Below, one piece after another: positions 12,963 to 21,832 of a stretch of DNA of 64,000 nucleotides. This DNA is from Kitasatospora indigofera (GTDB lineage Bacteria > Actinomycetota > Actinomycetes > Streptomycetales > Streptomycetaceae): contig NZ_BNBO01000008.1 in the NCBI RefSeq assembly GCF_014655955.1, forward strand, positions 124,001 through 188,000. The letters run 5' to 3'. The first letter of the stretch is position 1. Each line of letters begins with the position of its first letter. A program made the position numbers and the translations under genes. Under the pieces are notes generated by a model. That model saw only the letters and a list, made by a program, of their open reading frames with translations. It did not search any database and was not told where the DNA came from.

Positions 12963-13903
12963 GCACCACCAGGGTGGCCGCGATCGACTGCGGCACCAAC
13001 TCGATCCGGCTGCTGGTCGCCGACCTCGACCCGGAGACCGGCGGGATCACCGACCTCGACCGCCGGATGGTGATCAACCGGCTCGGCCAGGGCGTCGACC
13101 GGACCGGGCGGCTCGCCCCCGAGGCGCTGGAGCGGACCTTCGCGGCCTGCCGCGAGTACGCCGAGGTGATCACCTCCCACGGGGTCACGCCGGAGCGGAT
13201 CCGCTTCGTGGCGACCAGCGCCTCGCGCGACGCCGAGAACAGCGACGAGTACGTCGACGGTGTCCGGGACATCCTGGGCGTGGCCCCCGAGGTGGTGAGC
13301 GGGGACGAGGAGGCGCGGCTCTCCTTCGTCGGCGCGACCAAGGAGCTCACCGGCGGTCAGTTCCCCTCGCCCTACCTGGTCTTCGACCTGGGCGGCGGCT
13401 CCACCGAGTTCGTGCTGGGCACGGACGACGTGCAGGCGGCCCGCTCGGTGGACATCGGCTGCGTCCGGCTCACCGAGCGCCACTTCGCCGGCGCCGAGCT
13501 GCCCACGCTGGGCCAGATCTCCGCCGCCAAGGCGCACATCAGGGGCGAGCTGGACAAGGCCGCCGAGGCGGTCCCGCTGACCGGCGCGGCCACCCTGGTC
13601 GGCCTGGCCGGCACCGTCACCACGGTGTCCGCGATCGCGCTGGAGCTGCCCGAGTACGACTCGGAGCGGATCCACCACTCGCGGATCTCGCGCGACCAGG
13701 TCGCGGAGATCGCCGGCCGGCTGCTGGCCTCCACGCACGCCGAGCGCGCGGCGATCCCCGCCGTGCACCCGGGGCGGGTCGACGTGATCGCGGCCGGCGC
13801 GCTGGAGCTGCTGGAGATCATGGGGCGGACCGGCGCCGCCGAGGTGGTCGTCAGCGAGCACGACATCCTGGACGGCATCGCCTGGAGCCTCGTCCAGGCC
13901 TGA
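12959..13903 (+). CDS. ppx: Ppx/GppA family exopolyphosphatase
   Basis: ATG overlaps the DUF501 stop (ATGA); 314 aa. Actin-like ATPase fold: phosphate-1 loop VAAIDCGTNSIRLLVADL at the start, catalytic Glu region in FVATSASRDAENSDEYV, phosphate-2 loop FDLGGGSTEFVLG, and LVGLAGTVTTVSAIALEL. No HD domain. Releases phosphate from polyphosphate or cleaves pppGpp; the sequence alone does not decide which. Confidence 0.92.
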   Translation: MSTTRVAAIDCGTNSIRLLVADLDPETGGITDLDRRMVINRLGQGVDRTGRLAPEALERTFAACREYAEVITSHGVTPERIRFVATSASRDAENSDEYVDGVRDILGVAPEVVSGDEEARLSFVGATKELTGGQFPSPYLVFDLGGGSTEFVLGTDDVQAARSVDIGCVRLTERHFAGAELPTLGQISAAKAHIRGELDKAAEAVPLTGAATLVGLAGTVTTVSAIALELPEYDSERIHHSRISRDQVAEIAGRLLASTHAERAAIPAVHPGRVDVIAAGALELLEIMGRTGAAEVVVSEHDILDGIAWSLVQA

Positions 13904-13992
13904 CGGACCGGCGTCGTCCGGCCCCGTCCGGGTCCGGCGCCGGGCCCCCTGTCGGCCCCGCCCGCCCCTTGCGGGGCTTACGTTTCCGGCCC

Positions 13993-14030
13993 CGGAGCGC
14001 CTGATCGGCGCCCGGGGCCGCGCCGCGCGC
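13993..14030 (+). terminator. probable terminator after the divIC-ppx operon
   Basis: GGCCCCGGAGCGCC and GGCGCCCGGGGCC flank a short loop and pair with one bulge. No T-run follows, which is normal for these genomes. Confidence 0.4.
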
Positions 14031-14049
14031 GGGGCCGGGCGAGAAAGTT

Positions 14050-14065
14050 CGTGAATTTCTTCACA
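14050..14065. promoter_or_regulatory. candidate Rex operator upstream of ndh
   Basis: CGTGAATTTCTTCACA is an inverted repeat GTGAA-4-TTCAC and matches the Rex consensus TGTGAACNNNTTCACA except at two positions. It lies 327 bases before ndh, whose NADH substrate is the signal that releases Rex. Confidence 0.6.
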
Positions 14066-14262
14066 TGGCGATCCCCGCTTTCGGTGCACTGAGGGGTCCG
14101 CTACGTCCGATATGTGGGACCGAAGGTCGTCCGCAGGTGCAGGCCGCTGGTTCGCAGGTCGTCCTACGTTCCGGCGGTGGAATCGCAATCCGGAGCGGGG
14201 AACCCAAGCGCCGCACGGATCGTTGCTGCTCACGCGGGTCGATCGAACGATTGTGCTCACAG

Positions 14263-14276
14263 GTGACAGCTGTTAC
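14263..14276. promoter_or_regulatory. second palindrome in the ndh upstream region
   Basis: GTGACAGCTGTTAC is a near-perfect 14-bp palindrome (one mismatch). It lies between the Rex-like site and ndh; the binding factor is unknown. Confidence 0.35.
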
Positions 14277-14392
14277 GAGTGAGTGGACGTCCCGCCCCGC
14301 CGGACGTGGCCGCGTAGTGTAGCACAGGGTGTCCAGACCCCTGTGACGGGCCTCACGAAGGGCGCCCCGGACGGTGCTGGATACTTTCGGAT

Positions 14393-15760
14393 ATGAGCAC
14401 CACGGAGCGTCCTCGCATCCTCATTGTCGGCGGTGGTTACGTCGGCCTGTATGCCGCGATGCGCATCCTCAAGAAGATGCGCTACGGGGAGGCGACCGTC
14501 ACGGTCGTCGACCCGCGGTCGTACATGACGTACCTGCCCTTCCTCCCCGAGGCGGCCGGCGGCAACGTCGCGCCTCGCAACCTCGTCGCGCCGCTGCGCA
14601 GCGCCCTCAAGAACGCGGAGGTGCTCACCGGTCACGTGACCGGCGTGGACCACGCGCGCAAGGTCGCCACCATCGCGCCGCCGGCCGGCGGGACCTACGA
14701 GCTGCCCTTCGACTACCTCGTCGTGGCCACCGGCTCGGTCTCCCGCACCTTCCCGATCCCCGGCCTGGCCGAGCACGGCATCGGCATGAAGACGGTCGAA
14801 GAGGCGATCAGCCTCCGCAACCACGTCATGGCGCAGCTGGACAAGGCCGAGTCCACCACGGACCCGGACGTCCGTCGCAAGGCCCTCACCTTCGTGGTCA
14901 TCGGCGGCGGCTTCGCCGGCGTCGAGACCATCGCCGAGGTCGAGGACATGGCGCGGGACGCGGCGAAGATCTACAAGACCGTCAGCCGCGACGACATGCG
15001 CTTCATCCTGGTGGAGGCGGCCAACCGCATCCTCCCGGAAATGGGCCCGGACCTCGGTCTGTGGACCAAGGAGAAGCTCGAAGAGCGCAACATCGAGATC
15101 TACATCGAGACCTCGATGGACTCCTGCGTCGACCAGCACGTCGTGCTGAAGAACGGCGTCGAGGCCGACGCCTCCACCATCGTGTGGACGGCGGGCGTCA
15201 AGCCCAACCCGGTCCTGAACCACTTCGGACTGCCGCTCGGCCCCCGTGGCCACGTCGACACCGCGCCGACCCTCCAGGTCCAGGGCTTCGACTACGTCTG
15301 GGCCGCCGGCGACAACGCCCAGGTACCCGACCTCGCCGTCGGCGAGGGCGCCTGGTGCCCGCCGAACGCGCAGCACGCCGTCCGTCAGGCGATCGTCCTC
15401 GGCGACAACGTGATCGCGGGCATGCGGGGCTTCCCGCAGGCCACGTACAAGCACAAGAACCTCGGTGCGGTGGCCGGTCTCGGCCTGCACAAGGGCGTGG
15501 CGATCCTCTTCGGCAAGTACAAGCTGAAGGGCCGTCCGGCCTGGTGGTTCCACCGCCTGTACCACGGCAGCCGGGTGCCGACCATGAACCGCAAGGTCCG
15601 GGTCTTCACCGACTGGACCCTCGCGATGTTCCTCAAGCGCGAGACCGTCGGCCTCGCCGAGATGGAGAAGCCGTTCGAGGCCTTCCAGGAGGCGACCGCG
15701 CCGGCCCCCAAGCCGGTCGAGGCCAAGCCCGCCGAGAAGGAACTCGCCACCAGCAAGTAA
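14393..15760 (+). CDS. ndh: type II NADH dehydrogenase
   Basis: 455 aa. FAD-binding Rossmann motif RILIVGGGYVGLYAA at the N-terminus; second nucleotide motif VVIGGGFAGVETIAE near residue 168 for NADH; VWAAGDNAQVPD near residue 303 closes the FAD site. C-terminal amphipathic and basic segments anchor it to the membrane face. It passes electrons from NADH to menaquinone without pumping protons. TACTTT (14382-14387) five bases before the ATG suggests a leaderless start. Confidence 0.93.
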   Translation: MSTTERPRILIVGGGYVGLYAAMRILKKMRYGEATVTVVDPRSYMTYLPFLPEAAGGNVAPRNLVAPLRSALKNAEVLTGHVTGVDHARKVATIAPPAGGTYELPFDYLVVATGSVSRTFPIPGLAEHGIGMKTVEEAISLRNHVMAQLDKAESTTDPDVRRKALTFVVIGGGFAGVETIAEVEDMARDAAKIYKTVSRDDMRFILVEAANRILPEMGPDLGLWTKEKLEERNIEIYIETSMDSCVDQHVVLKNGVEADASTIVWTAGVKPNPVLNHFGLPLGPRGHVDTAPTLQVQGFDYVWAAGDNAQVPDLAVGEGAWCPPNAQHAVRQAIVLGDNVIAGMRGFPQATYKHKNLGAVAGLGLHKGVAILFGKYKLKGRPAWWFHRLYHGSRVPTMNRKVRVFTDWTLAMFLKRETVGLAEMEKPFEAFQEATAPAPKPVEAKPAEKELATSK

Positions 15761-15897
15761 CGACCCGGCCCGGGCGTGGGAGCGCCCGGGTATGTGTCGG
15801 AGGCCCTCCGCCCGGCAGTGTCGCCGGACCACGACCTCCGTGGTGCTCAGCCGGCCGTGCGACCGGGCGGAGTACAGCAGTAGCGAGACGGACCAGA

Positions 15898-15952
15898 ACG
15901 AGAAGGACCCCGCCGCCCCCTCCCTCAGGGGCCGAGGCGGGGTCCTTCTCGT
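15898..15952. terminator. strong bidirectional terminator between ndh and the ABC operon
   Basis: A perfect 17-bp inverted repeat (arms 15898-15914 and 15936-15952, starting ACGAGAAGG) encloses a second small hairpin CCCCT/AGGGG. It separates convergent transcription units. Confidence 0.85.
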
Positions 15953-16051
15953 GCGCCCGCCGCCGGGCCGGCGGCGGGGCGGCAGGGGACCGCGGGAGCG
16001 GCAGGACCGGGGGCGGGCCGGGGGCGGCCGGGACGGACGGCGGGAACGGCG

Positions 16052-16095
16052 GGAGGACCCCGCCCAGCCCCCGCAGGGGCCGGACGAGGTCCTCC
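16052..16095 (-). terminator. terminator of the ABC operon
   Basis: GGAGGACC (16052-16059) pairs with GGTCCTCC (16088-16095) around an inner CCCC/GGGG stem, 45 bases after the permease stop. Confidence 0.6.
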
Positions 16096-16139
16096 GGTCG
16101 TGCCGTCCGGTGCCGCGGCGGCTCGCCGCCCGCCCGGGC

Positions 16140-18701
16140 TCAGTCGGTCTTGATGCTGTCCAGGATGTCGAGCCTGGACGCCCGGCGGGCCGGCCAGAAC
16201 GCCGCCACCAGGCCGACCAGCCCGGCCAGCGCCAGGAAGAGCGCCATCTTGTCGTACGGGACGACCGTGGTCAGCCCGGCGATGCTGGACTTCATGGTGC
16301 CGTTGACCGCCCAGGCCACGAAGCAGCCGAGCAGGACGCCCACCAGGGCGCCGAACACCGAGATCACCACGGACTCCAGACGGACCATCCGCTTGATGCC
16401 GGTGCGGTCCAGGCCGATCGCCCGCAGCATCCCGATCTCGCGCTTGCGCTCGAAGACCGACATCGCCAGCGTGTTGACGACACCCAGGATCGCGATGATC
16501 ACGGACATCGCCAGCAGGCCGTACATCATGTTCAGCGCGAAGGTGATGATCTGGCTGAACTGGTCCCGCACGTCCTGCTTGGTCTTCACCTCGATGGCCG
16601 GGTTGGCGCCGGTGGCGTCCTTCAGGGACTGCTTCAGCGAAGCGCTCTCGCCGCCCGCGCCCTTCACCAGCACGTCGGTGATGTACGGGTCCTGGTCGTG
16701 CTTGGCGATCTCGGCGTTGTCCAGGACGACCGGGCTGAGCATCTCGTTCTTCTCGAAGACGCCGGAGACCTTGTAGCTGCCCCTGGTGTCGTCCGGGTAG
16801 GTCACCGCGAGGGTGCTGCCGGGCACCAGCGCCTTGCTCCTGGCGAGGTCGGAGTCCACCAGGATCTCGCCCTTGCCGAGGCCCGCGCCGGAGCCGCTGG
16901 TGTAGGTCAGCGAGAGCAGCTGGTCGGCGCTCTTCGCGTCGATGCCGGTGATCGACCGGGTGCGGTCGCCGAGCTCCCAATAGACCGCGGTCAGCGCGGA
17001 GGAGGCGGCCACCCCGGAGGTCTTCGCGATCTCCGCCGGGACCTGCGGGGACAGGGCCATGCCGTTGGCCATGGCGACGTTGAAGTCCGCCTTCATCGCG
17101 CTGGTGACGGCCCGGTCGACGGCTCCGCCGACCGAGGCGCCGAGCACCGTCATGGCGCTCACCAGGGTCAGGCCGATGGTGAGGGCCGCCGCGGTGGCGG
17201 CGGTGCGGCGCGGGTTGCGCACCGCGTTCTGCCGGGCCAGCTTGCCGGGCGTGCCGAACAGCTTGCCGAGCACCGGGCCGACCAGCGCGATCACCGGGCG
17301 GGACAGCAGCGGCAGCAGGACGAAGACGCCGATCAGCGCGAGCGCGGCGCCCAGGCCGACCGGGGTCCGGCCGGAGTCGTTGCCGGTGGAGGCGCCGTAG
17401 GCGACCAGGGCCAGGCCGCCGCCGGCCAGCACCGAGCCGATCGCGTTGCGGATCACCAGGCTCTTCTGGGTGCTGGGCTGGTCGCCGCTGCTCATCGCGG
17501 CCACCGGGGCGATCCGCGCGGCCCGGACGGCCGGCAGCAGGGCGGAGAGCACCGTCACCAGGACGCCGACCAGCAGCGCGACCACGATCGTCAGCGGCGC
17601 GACCACCAGCGGGCCCGAGGGCATCCCGGTGCCGATGGCACCGATCAGCGCCTGCATGCCGGCGCCGATCCCGATGCCGGCGACCAGGCCGGCCACCGAG
17701 GAGACCGCGCCGATCACCAGCGCCTCGACCAGCACCGAGCGGGTGACCTGCTTGCGGCTGGCGCCGACGGCGCGCAGCAGGGCCAGCTCCTTGGTCCGCT
17801 GGGCGATCAGCATGGTGAAGGTGTTGGCGATGATGAAGATGCCGACGAAGAGCGAGATGAAGGCGAACACCAGGAGCATCGTCTTCATGCTGCTGGTGCC
17901 GTTGGCGACCATCTTCGCCTGCTCGTCCTTCAGCTCCTGGCCGGTCTCGATCCTGAACCGGTCGCCGTCGGCCGGGACCGCCGGGCGGACCGCGTCCGCC
18001 AGGGCCGTCTCGCCGGTGCCGGGCTTGGCCGTGACGACGATGCTGCTGTACTGACCGGGGGTCAGCAGCAGCTGCTGGGCGGTGGCGCGGTCGAAGAGCG
18101 TGAGGGTGCCGCCGGAGACCACCTGGGGGTCGTCGGTGCCGAAGATGCCGGTCAGGGTGGCGTCCACGGCCGGGCCGTTGGAGGCCACCCGGACGGTGTC
18201 GCCGACCTTGTAGCCGGCCTTGTCGGCCGTCCCGCGGTCGAGGGCGATCTCCTTGGCGGCCCGCGGTCCGCGACCCTCGGCCATCGGGTAGCGGCTGTCC
18301 TTGCCGTCGGGGCCGGGGGCGAAGTTGGCGCCGCGCGCGTTCCACGCCTCGCCGATCAGGTTGCCCTTCTTGTCGGCCACGCCGGTGAAGCCGCCGACCA
18401 CGCCGCGGGCGGCGGCGGTGCCGGGCAGCGCGGCGATCTGCTGGACGGTGGCGTCGGTGAGGGCGGCCGGCCCGCGCTCGCTCTTCTCCCGGGCGCGGGC
18501 CTCCGAGCCGGCGGCGGGGTCGGTGACCTGGACGGAGACGTCCGAGAAGCTCTTGGAGTAGCTGTTGGACATGGCCTTGCCGAACGTGTCGGAGAAGACC
18601 ATGGTGCCGGCCACGAAGGCCGTGCCCAGCATGACGGCCAGGGCCGTCATCAGCAGGCGGCCCTTGTGGGCCAGCACGTTGCGCAGTGCGGTGCGATACA
18701 T
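16140..18701 (-). CDS. ABC transporter permease, FtsX/MacB type with two FtsX domains
   Basis: 853 aa. N-terminal helix (RLLMTALAVMLGTAFVAG), a large extracytoplasmic region (~50-270), first FtsX domain (~275-395, with VGASRKQVTRS), a middle helix pair, a second extracytoplasmic region, and a C-terminal FtsX domain (~725-850, with RAIGLDRTGIKRMVRLE). This MacB-like permease type extracts lipoproteins, peptides or drugs from the membrane rather than moving small solutes. It follows its ATPase with a 61-base gap. Confidence 0.9.
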   Translation of the reverse strand: MYRTALRNVLAHKGRLLMTALAVMLGTAFVAGTMVFSDTFGKAMSNSYSKSFSDVSVQVTDPAAGSEARAREKSERGPAALTDATVQQIAALPGTAAARGVVGGFTGVADKKGNLIGEAWNARGANFAPGPDGKDSRYPMAEGRGPRAAKEIALDRGTADKAGYKVGDTVRVASNGPAVDATLTGIFGTDDPQVVSGGTLTLFDRATAQQLLLTPGQYSSIVVTAKPGTGETALADAVRPAVPADGDRFRIETGQELKDEQAKMVANGTSSMKTMLLVFAFISLFVGIFIIANTFTMLIAQRTKELALLRAVGASRKQVTRSVLVEALVIGAVSSVAGLVAGIGIGAGMQALIGAIGTGMPSGPLVVAPLTIVVALLVGVLVTVLSALLPAVRAARIAPVAAMSSGDQPSTQKSLVIRNAIGSVLAGGGLALVAYGASTGNDSGRTPVGLGAALALIGVFVLLPLLSRPVIALVGPVLGKLFGTPGKLARQNAVRNPRRTAATAAALTIGLTLVSAMTVLGASVGGAVDRAVTSAMKADFNVAMANGMALSPQVPAEIAKTSGVAASSALTAVYWELGDRTRSITGIDAKSADQLLSLTYTSGSGAGLGKGEILVDSDLARSKALVPGSTLAVTYPDDTRGSYKVSGVFEKNEMLSPVVLDNAEIAKHDQDPYITDVLVKGAGGESASLKQSLKDATGANPAIEVKTKQDVRDQFSQIITFALNMMYGLLAMSVIIAILGVVNTLAMSVFERKREIGMLRAIGLDRTGIKRMVRLESVVISVFGALVGVLLGCFVAWAVNGTMKSSIAGLTTVVPYDKMALFLALAGLVGLVAAFWPARRASRLDILDSIKTD

Positions 18702-18762
18702 GGATGCGTCCAGGGTGAAGGAGTCGGTACGGGCGGGGCGGGGGCGGTGGTCCGCCGGCCCG

Positions 18763-19536
18763 TCAGCTCGTACGGCCCTTGGCGTCGAACCGGCGCATCC
18801 GGTCCAGCACGCTGTCGGCGGTCGGGGAGAGCAGCTCGTCGACGATCCGGCCGTCGGCGAGGAAGACCACGCGGTCGGCGTAGGCGGCGGCCACCGGGTC
18901 GTGAGTGACCATCACCACGGTCTGTCCCAGCTCGCGCACCGAGTTGCGCAGGAAGGAGAGGATCTCCGCGCCGGAGCGGGAGTCGAGGTTACCGGTGGGC
19001 TCGTCGGCGAAGATGATGTCGGGCTTGCTCGCCAGCGCGCGGGCGCAGGCGACGCGCTGCTGCTGGCCGCCGGAGAGCTGGGAGGGGCGGTGCGAGAGGC
19101 GGCCGGAGAGGCCGACCGTCTCCACCACGCGGTCCAGCCACTGCTTGTCGGCCTTGCGGCCGGCGATGTCCATCGGGAGGGTGATGTTCTCCAGCGCGGT
19201 CAGCGTGGGCAGCAGGTTGAAGGCCTGGAAGATGAAGCCGATGTGGTCGCGGCGCAGCTGGGTCAGCTGCTTGTCCTTCAGGCCGACCAGCTCGGTGTCG
19301 CCGATCATCGAGGATCCGGAGGAGACGGTGTCCAGCCCGGCCATGCAGTGCATCAGGGTGGACTTGCCGGAGCCGGACGGGCCCATGATCGCGGTGTACT
19401 CGCCCTGCGGGAAGACGACGCTGACGTTGTCGAGCGCGACCACCCTGGTCTCGCCCTCCCCGTAGACCTTGTTGAGGCCGGTGGCGCGGGCGGCCGCCTG
19501 GCCGGTGCGGACGGCGGTTGCGGTCGTCGTGGTCAC
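18763..19536 (-). CDS. ABC transporter ATP-binding protein, LolD/MacB type
   Basis: Start set at the GTG at 19536: AAGGAG lies six bases upstream, and the 28 residues above are low-complexity. 257 aa. Walker A GPSGSGKST, Q-loop in FIFQAFNLLPTLT, signature LSGGQQQRVACARAL, Walker B IIFADEPTGNLD, His switch VTHDP. Powers the FtsX-type permease downstream. Confidence 0.93.
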   Translation of the reverse strand: MTTTTATAVRTGQAAARATGLNKVYGEGETRVVALDNVSVVFPQGEYTAIMGPSGSGKSTLMHCMAGLDTVSSGSSMIGDTELVGLKDKQLTQLRRDHIGFIFQAFNLLPTLTALENITLPMDIAGRKADKQWLDRVVETVGLSGRLSHRPSQLSGGQQQRVACARALASKPDIIFADEPTGNLDSRSGAEILSFLRNSVRELGQTVVMVTHDPVAAAYADRVVFLADGRIVDELLSPTADSVLDRMRRFDAKGRTS

Positions 19537-19872
19537 GGGGAACTCCTTGGGAACGAGGGGGTGAGGGGACGGGCGGGGCGAGGGCCCGGGCCGTACCTCC
19601 ATGCTCCGCCACGTGATCATGGTTTTCGTCGCTCCGGGGAACGGTTGGCCCTACCGCCGCTGGGCGTACGTCCAGGTGGGCCGCCTCATCCTGCGGTATG
19701 ACACGGACCCTGAGGGCGGCGGCTGGCCGGATCACTCGCCTGCCGTGGCCGAATTGCGAACAGTTCGTCAGATGGCAAGGAAACATGACAAATTCCCTGG
19801 CTGCGAACATGCGAAAGAGGGATCCGGGCGACTAGGCTCAGGGCGTGGCCCGCACGGTGCGGAGCGGCTCAC
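19537..19872. other. intergenic between the ABC operon and bldA
   Basis: 336 bases, less GC-rich than the flanks, holding the divergent promoters. For the tRNA, TGCGAA (19810-19815), 17 bases, TAGGCT (19833-19838) would start transcription near 19845, giving a short 5' leader to be trimmed. No coding sequence seen. Confidence 0.5.
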
Positions 19873-19957
19873 GCCCGGATGGTGGAACGCAGACACGGGC
19901 AGCTTAAAACTGCTTGGCCGCGAGGCCGTGCCGGTTCGAGTCCGGCTCCGGGCACCA
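19873..19957 (+). tRNA. bldA: tRNA-Leu(UAA), bldA
   Basis: 85 bases including an encoded CCA (19955-19957). Acceptor arms GCCCGGA (19873-19879) and TCCGGGC (19947-19953) pair perfectly. Anticodon loop CTTAAAA (19903-19909) has anticodon TAA at 19905-19907. A long variable arm (GGCCGCGAGGCC) and T-arm GGTTCGAGTCC mark it as tRNA-Leu. It is the tRNA for the rare UUA codon; in Streptomyces this gene is bldA and controls translation of TTA-containing developmental and antibiotic genes. Confidence 0.96.
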
Positions 19958-19965
19958 CACTCGGA

Positions 19966-19996
19966 TCGCGGGGGCGTTCGGCGCCGGCCCCCGCGA
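19966..19996 (+). terminator. terminator after bldA
   Basis: TCGCGGGGGC and GCCCCCGCGA form a perfect 10-bp stem nine bases after the tRNA CCA. Confidence 0.65.
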
Positions 19997-20096
19997 CGCC
20001 CCGGCGGAATTCCTCCTGGAGGCGTACCCCCCGAACTTTGCCAAGCCATTACCCTTGACCCGTGGGCAGCGCCGTGCCGCCCCGGAGGGAATGAGC

Positions 20097-21014
20097 ATGA
20101 GAAGCAGCAACCCGGTCTTCTCGCGGGAGGGGTCCTTCACCCGCGACTCCGGATACGCGGGGTTCGGCACCACCCAGCAGGCGCCGCAGGCCGGCGGCCG
20201 GCCCGCCGACAACCCTTACGGCAACAACCCGTACGCCAACAACCCGTACGCCAACAACCCGTACGCGCAGCAGCAGCAGCCCCACGGCCAGCAGCCGCTG
20301 ACCGACGACCAGCTCGTCGAGATGTACCGGGCGCCCTCGGCCGGCCCGCTGGCCACCGGGCGGATGACGCTGGACGACGTGGTCGCCCGCACGGCCATGA
20401 CCCTGCTCACCCTCGTCGCCGCCGGCGGCGTGGCGTGGTTCGCGCTGCCGGACGCCAACTACGGCATCGCGATCGCCGCCGCCTTCGCCGCCTTCGTGGT
20501 CGGCATGGTCGTCACCTTCAGGCGCAGCGTCAGCCCGGCGCTGATCCTGACCTACGCGGGCCTGGAGGGCTTCTTCCTCGGCGCCGTCACCCGGGTGTTC
20601 AACACCATCTGGCCGGGCATCGCCATCCAGGCCGTGCTGGGCACGGCGGTGGTCTTCGCCGCGATGCTGGTCGCCTACAAGAGCGGCCGGATCCGGGTCA
20701 CCCCGCGCTACACCCGGATCGGCCTGACCATCGCGATGGCCTTCGTCGGCCTGCTGCTGATCAACATGATCGCCTCGTTCTTCGGCGCGGACATGGGCCT
20801 GCGCTCCGGGCCGCTCGGCATCGCGGTCGGCCTGATCGGCATCGCCCTCGGCGCCTTCTTCCTGTCGCTGGACTTCGCCGAGATCGAGGAGGCCATCCGG
20901 CAGGGCGCGCCCCAGCAGGAGGCCTGGCGGGCCGCCTTCGGGCTCACCCTCTCGCTGGTGTGGATCTACATCGAGATGCTGCGTCTGATCGCGATCCTGC
21001 GCGGCGACGACTAG
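20097..21014 (+). CDS. Bax inhibitor-1/YccA family membrane protein
   Basis: ATG 20091 and 20097 are both in frame; GGAGG at 20084-20088 is eight bases from the second and two from the first, so 20097 is used (305 aa). Cytoplasmic head with an NPYGNNPYANNPYANNPYAQ repeat, then seven hydrophobic helices from residue ~100 to the end, with the family signature around FFLSLDFAEIEEAIRQGAP and WIYIEMLRLIAILRGDD. An integral membrane protein of unknown role, possibly ion homeostasis. Confidence 0.88.
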   Translation: MRSSNPVFSREGSFTRDSGYAGFGTTQQAPQAGGRPADNPYGNNPYANNPYANNPYAQQQQPHGQQPLTDDQLVEMYRAPSAGPLATGRMTLDDVVARTAMTLLTLVAAGGVAWFALPDANYGIAIAAAFAAFVVGMVVTFRRSVSPALILTYAGLEGFFLGAVTRVFNTIWPGIAIQAVLGTAVVFAAMLVAYKSGRIRVTPRYTRIGLTIAMAFVGLLLINMIASFFGADMGLRSGPLGIAVGLIGIALGAFFLSLDFAEIEEAIRQGAPQQEAWRAAFGLTLSLVWIYIEMLRLIAILRGDD

Positions 21015-21094
21015 GCACGGCCCGGTCCGGGCAAGGCCCGGCACCGCCCGGCGGGGCGCGACCCCCGCCGGGCCCCGGGCCGCCGCCCGGCCGG

Positions 21095-21148
21095 CCGGTA
21101 CGACGACGGACCCCGGAGCCCACGCTCCGGGGTCCGTCGTCGTACCGG
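21095..21148. terminator. very long perfect hairpin terminator
   Basis: A 25-bp perfect inverted repeat (21095-21119 and 21124-21148) with a four-base CCAC loop, 80 bases after the Bax-inhibitor gene. The longest perfect stem in the window. Confidence 0.85.
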
Positions 21149-21194
21149 GGCCCGGTGGGGTCCGTCGCCGTACGGGGGTCGTTGAGGTCGCGGC

Positions 21195-21206
21195 TAGGCT
21201 CGCGGT
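21195..21206 (+). promoter_or_regulatory. leaderless promoter -10
   Basis: TAGGCT (21195-21200) ends six bases before ATG 21207 of the next gene, which has no Shine-Dalgarno site. Confidence 0.55.
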
Positions 21207-21686
21207 ATGCCCGAACCGACACCCCTGACCGAAGCCGTCGACCGCCTGGCGGATCGTTTCCGCGCGATGCCGCAGAGCCGGCTGCTGGCCGCCGTCCCGG
21301 GCCACGCCTCCCGGGCGACGGCCGTGCTCGCGCTGGCCCGGACGCTGGCGGCCGTCGCGCTGGCCCTGGAGGGCCGGCAGGCGCGGCCGTTCCCGGACGC
21401 CGGGGCGTTCGCGGCGGGCGACCAGCTGGCCGTCGCCGGGCACGATCTCGCGGCCGCGCTGGCCGCCCTCGGGCCTGCCGCCGGGGCCGCTGCCGGCTCC
21501 GCGGGCGGCGGCGGTGACAGTACTGGTGGCAGTGACAGGGGCAGCGGGCGTGGCGATCGCGAGGGCGGGCCGGTGGTCCTGCCGGTGCCGCTCGGGTCCC
21601 TGCCGGCCGGCGACCCGGCCGACGGCGCCGCCGTGCTGGCCGAGGCCCTGGCGGCGGTCGCCGCCACCGCGGAGCTCTGCGCCTGA
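21207..21686 (+). CDS. hypothetical Ala-rich protein
   Basis: 159 aa, not recognised. Predicted mostly helical, with a polar Gly/Ser/Asp hinge (GGGGDSTGGSDRGSGRGD, ~97-120) between two helical parts. No signal peptide or membrane segment. The leaderless promoter spacing and GC3 bias support it being a real gene. Confidence 0.6.
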   Translation: MPEPTPLTEAVDRLADRFRAMPQSRLLAAVPGHASRATAVLALARTLAAVALALEGRQARPFPDAGAFAAGDQLAVAGHDLAAALAALGPAAGAAAGSAGGGGDSTGGSDRGSGRGDREGGPVVLPVPLGSLPAGDPADGAAVLAEALAAVAATAELCA

Positions 21687-21832
21687 GCCGGGCGGCCCGT
21701 ACGCCCGCCTCCACGCCCCACGATGCCGTGCACGCCCGACGGCCCCGCTGCCCGGGCGGGCGGCGGGGCCGGGACGGCAGAAGGCCGGGCCGGGGCGTAA
21801 CCCCGAGGCCCGGCCGGCCTTCTGGTGCCGCG

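Noticed and set aside
20214..20275. CRISPR-like or regulatory tandem repeat
   Set aside because: The repeat is in frame and encodes NPYANNPYA units of the Bax-inhibitor family protein.
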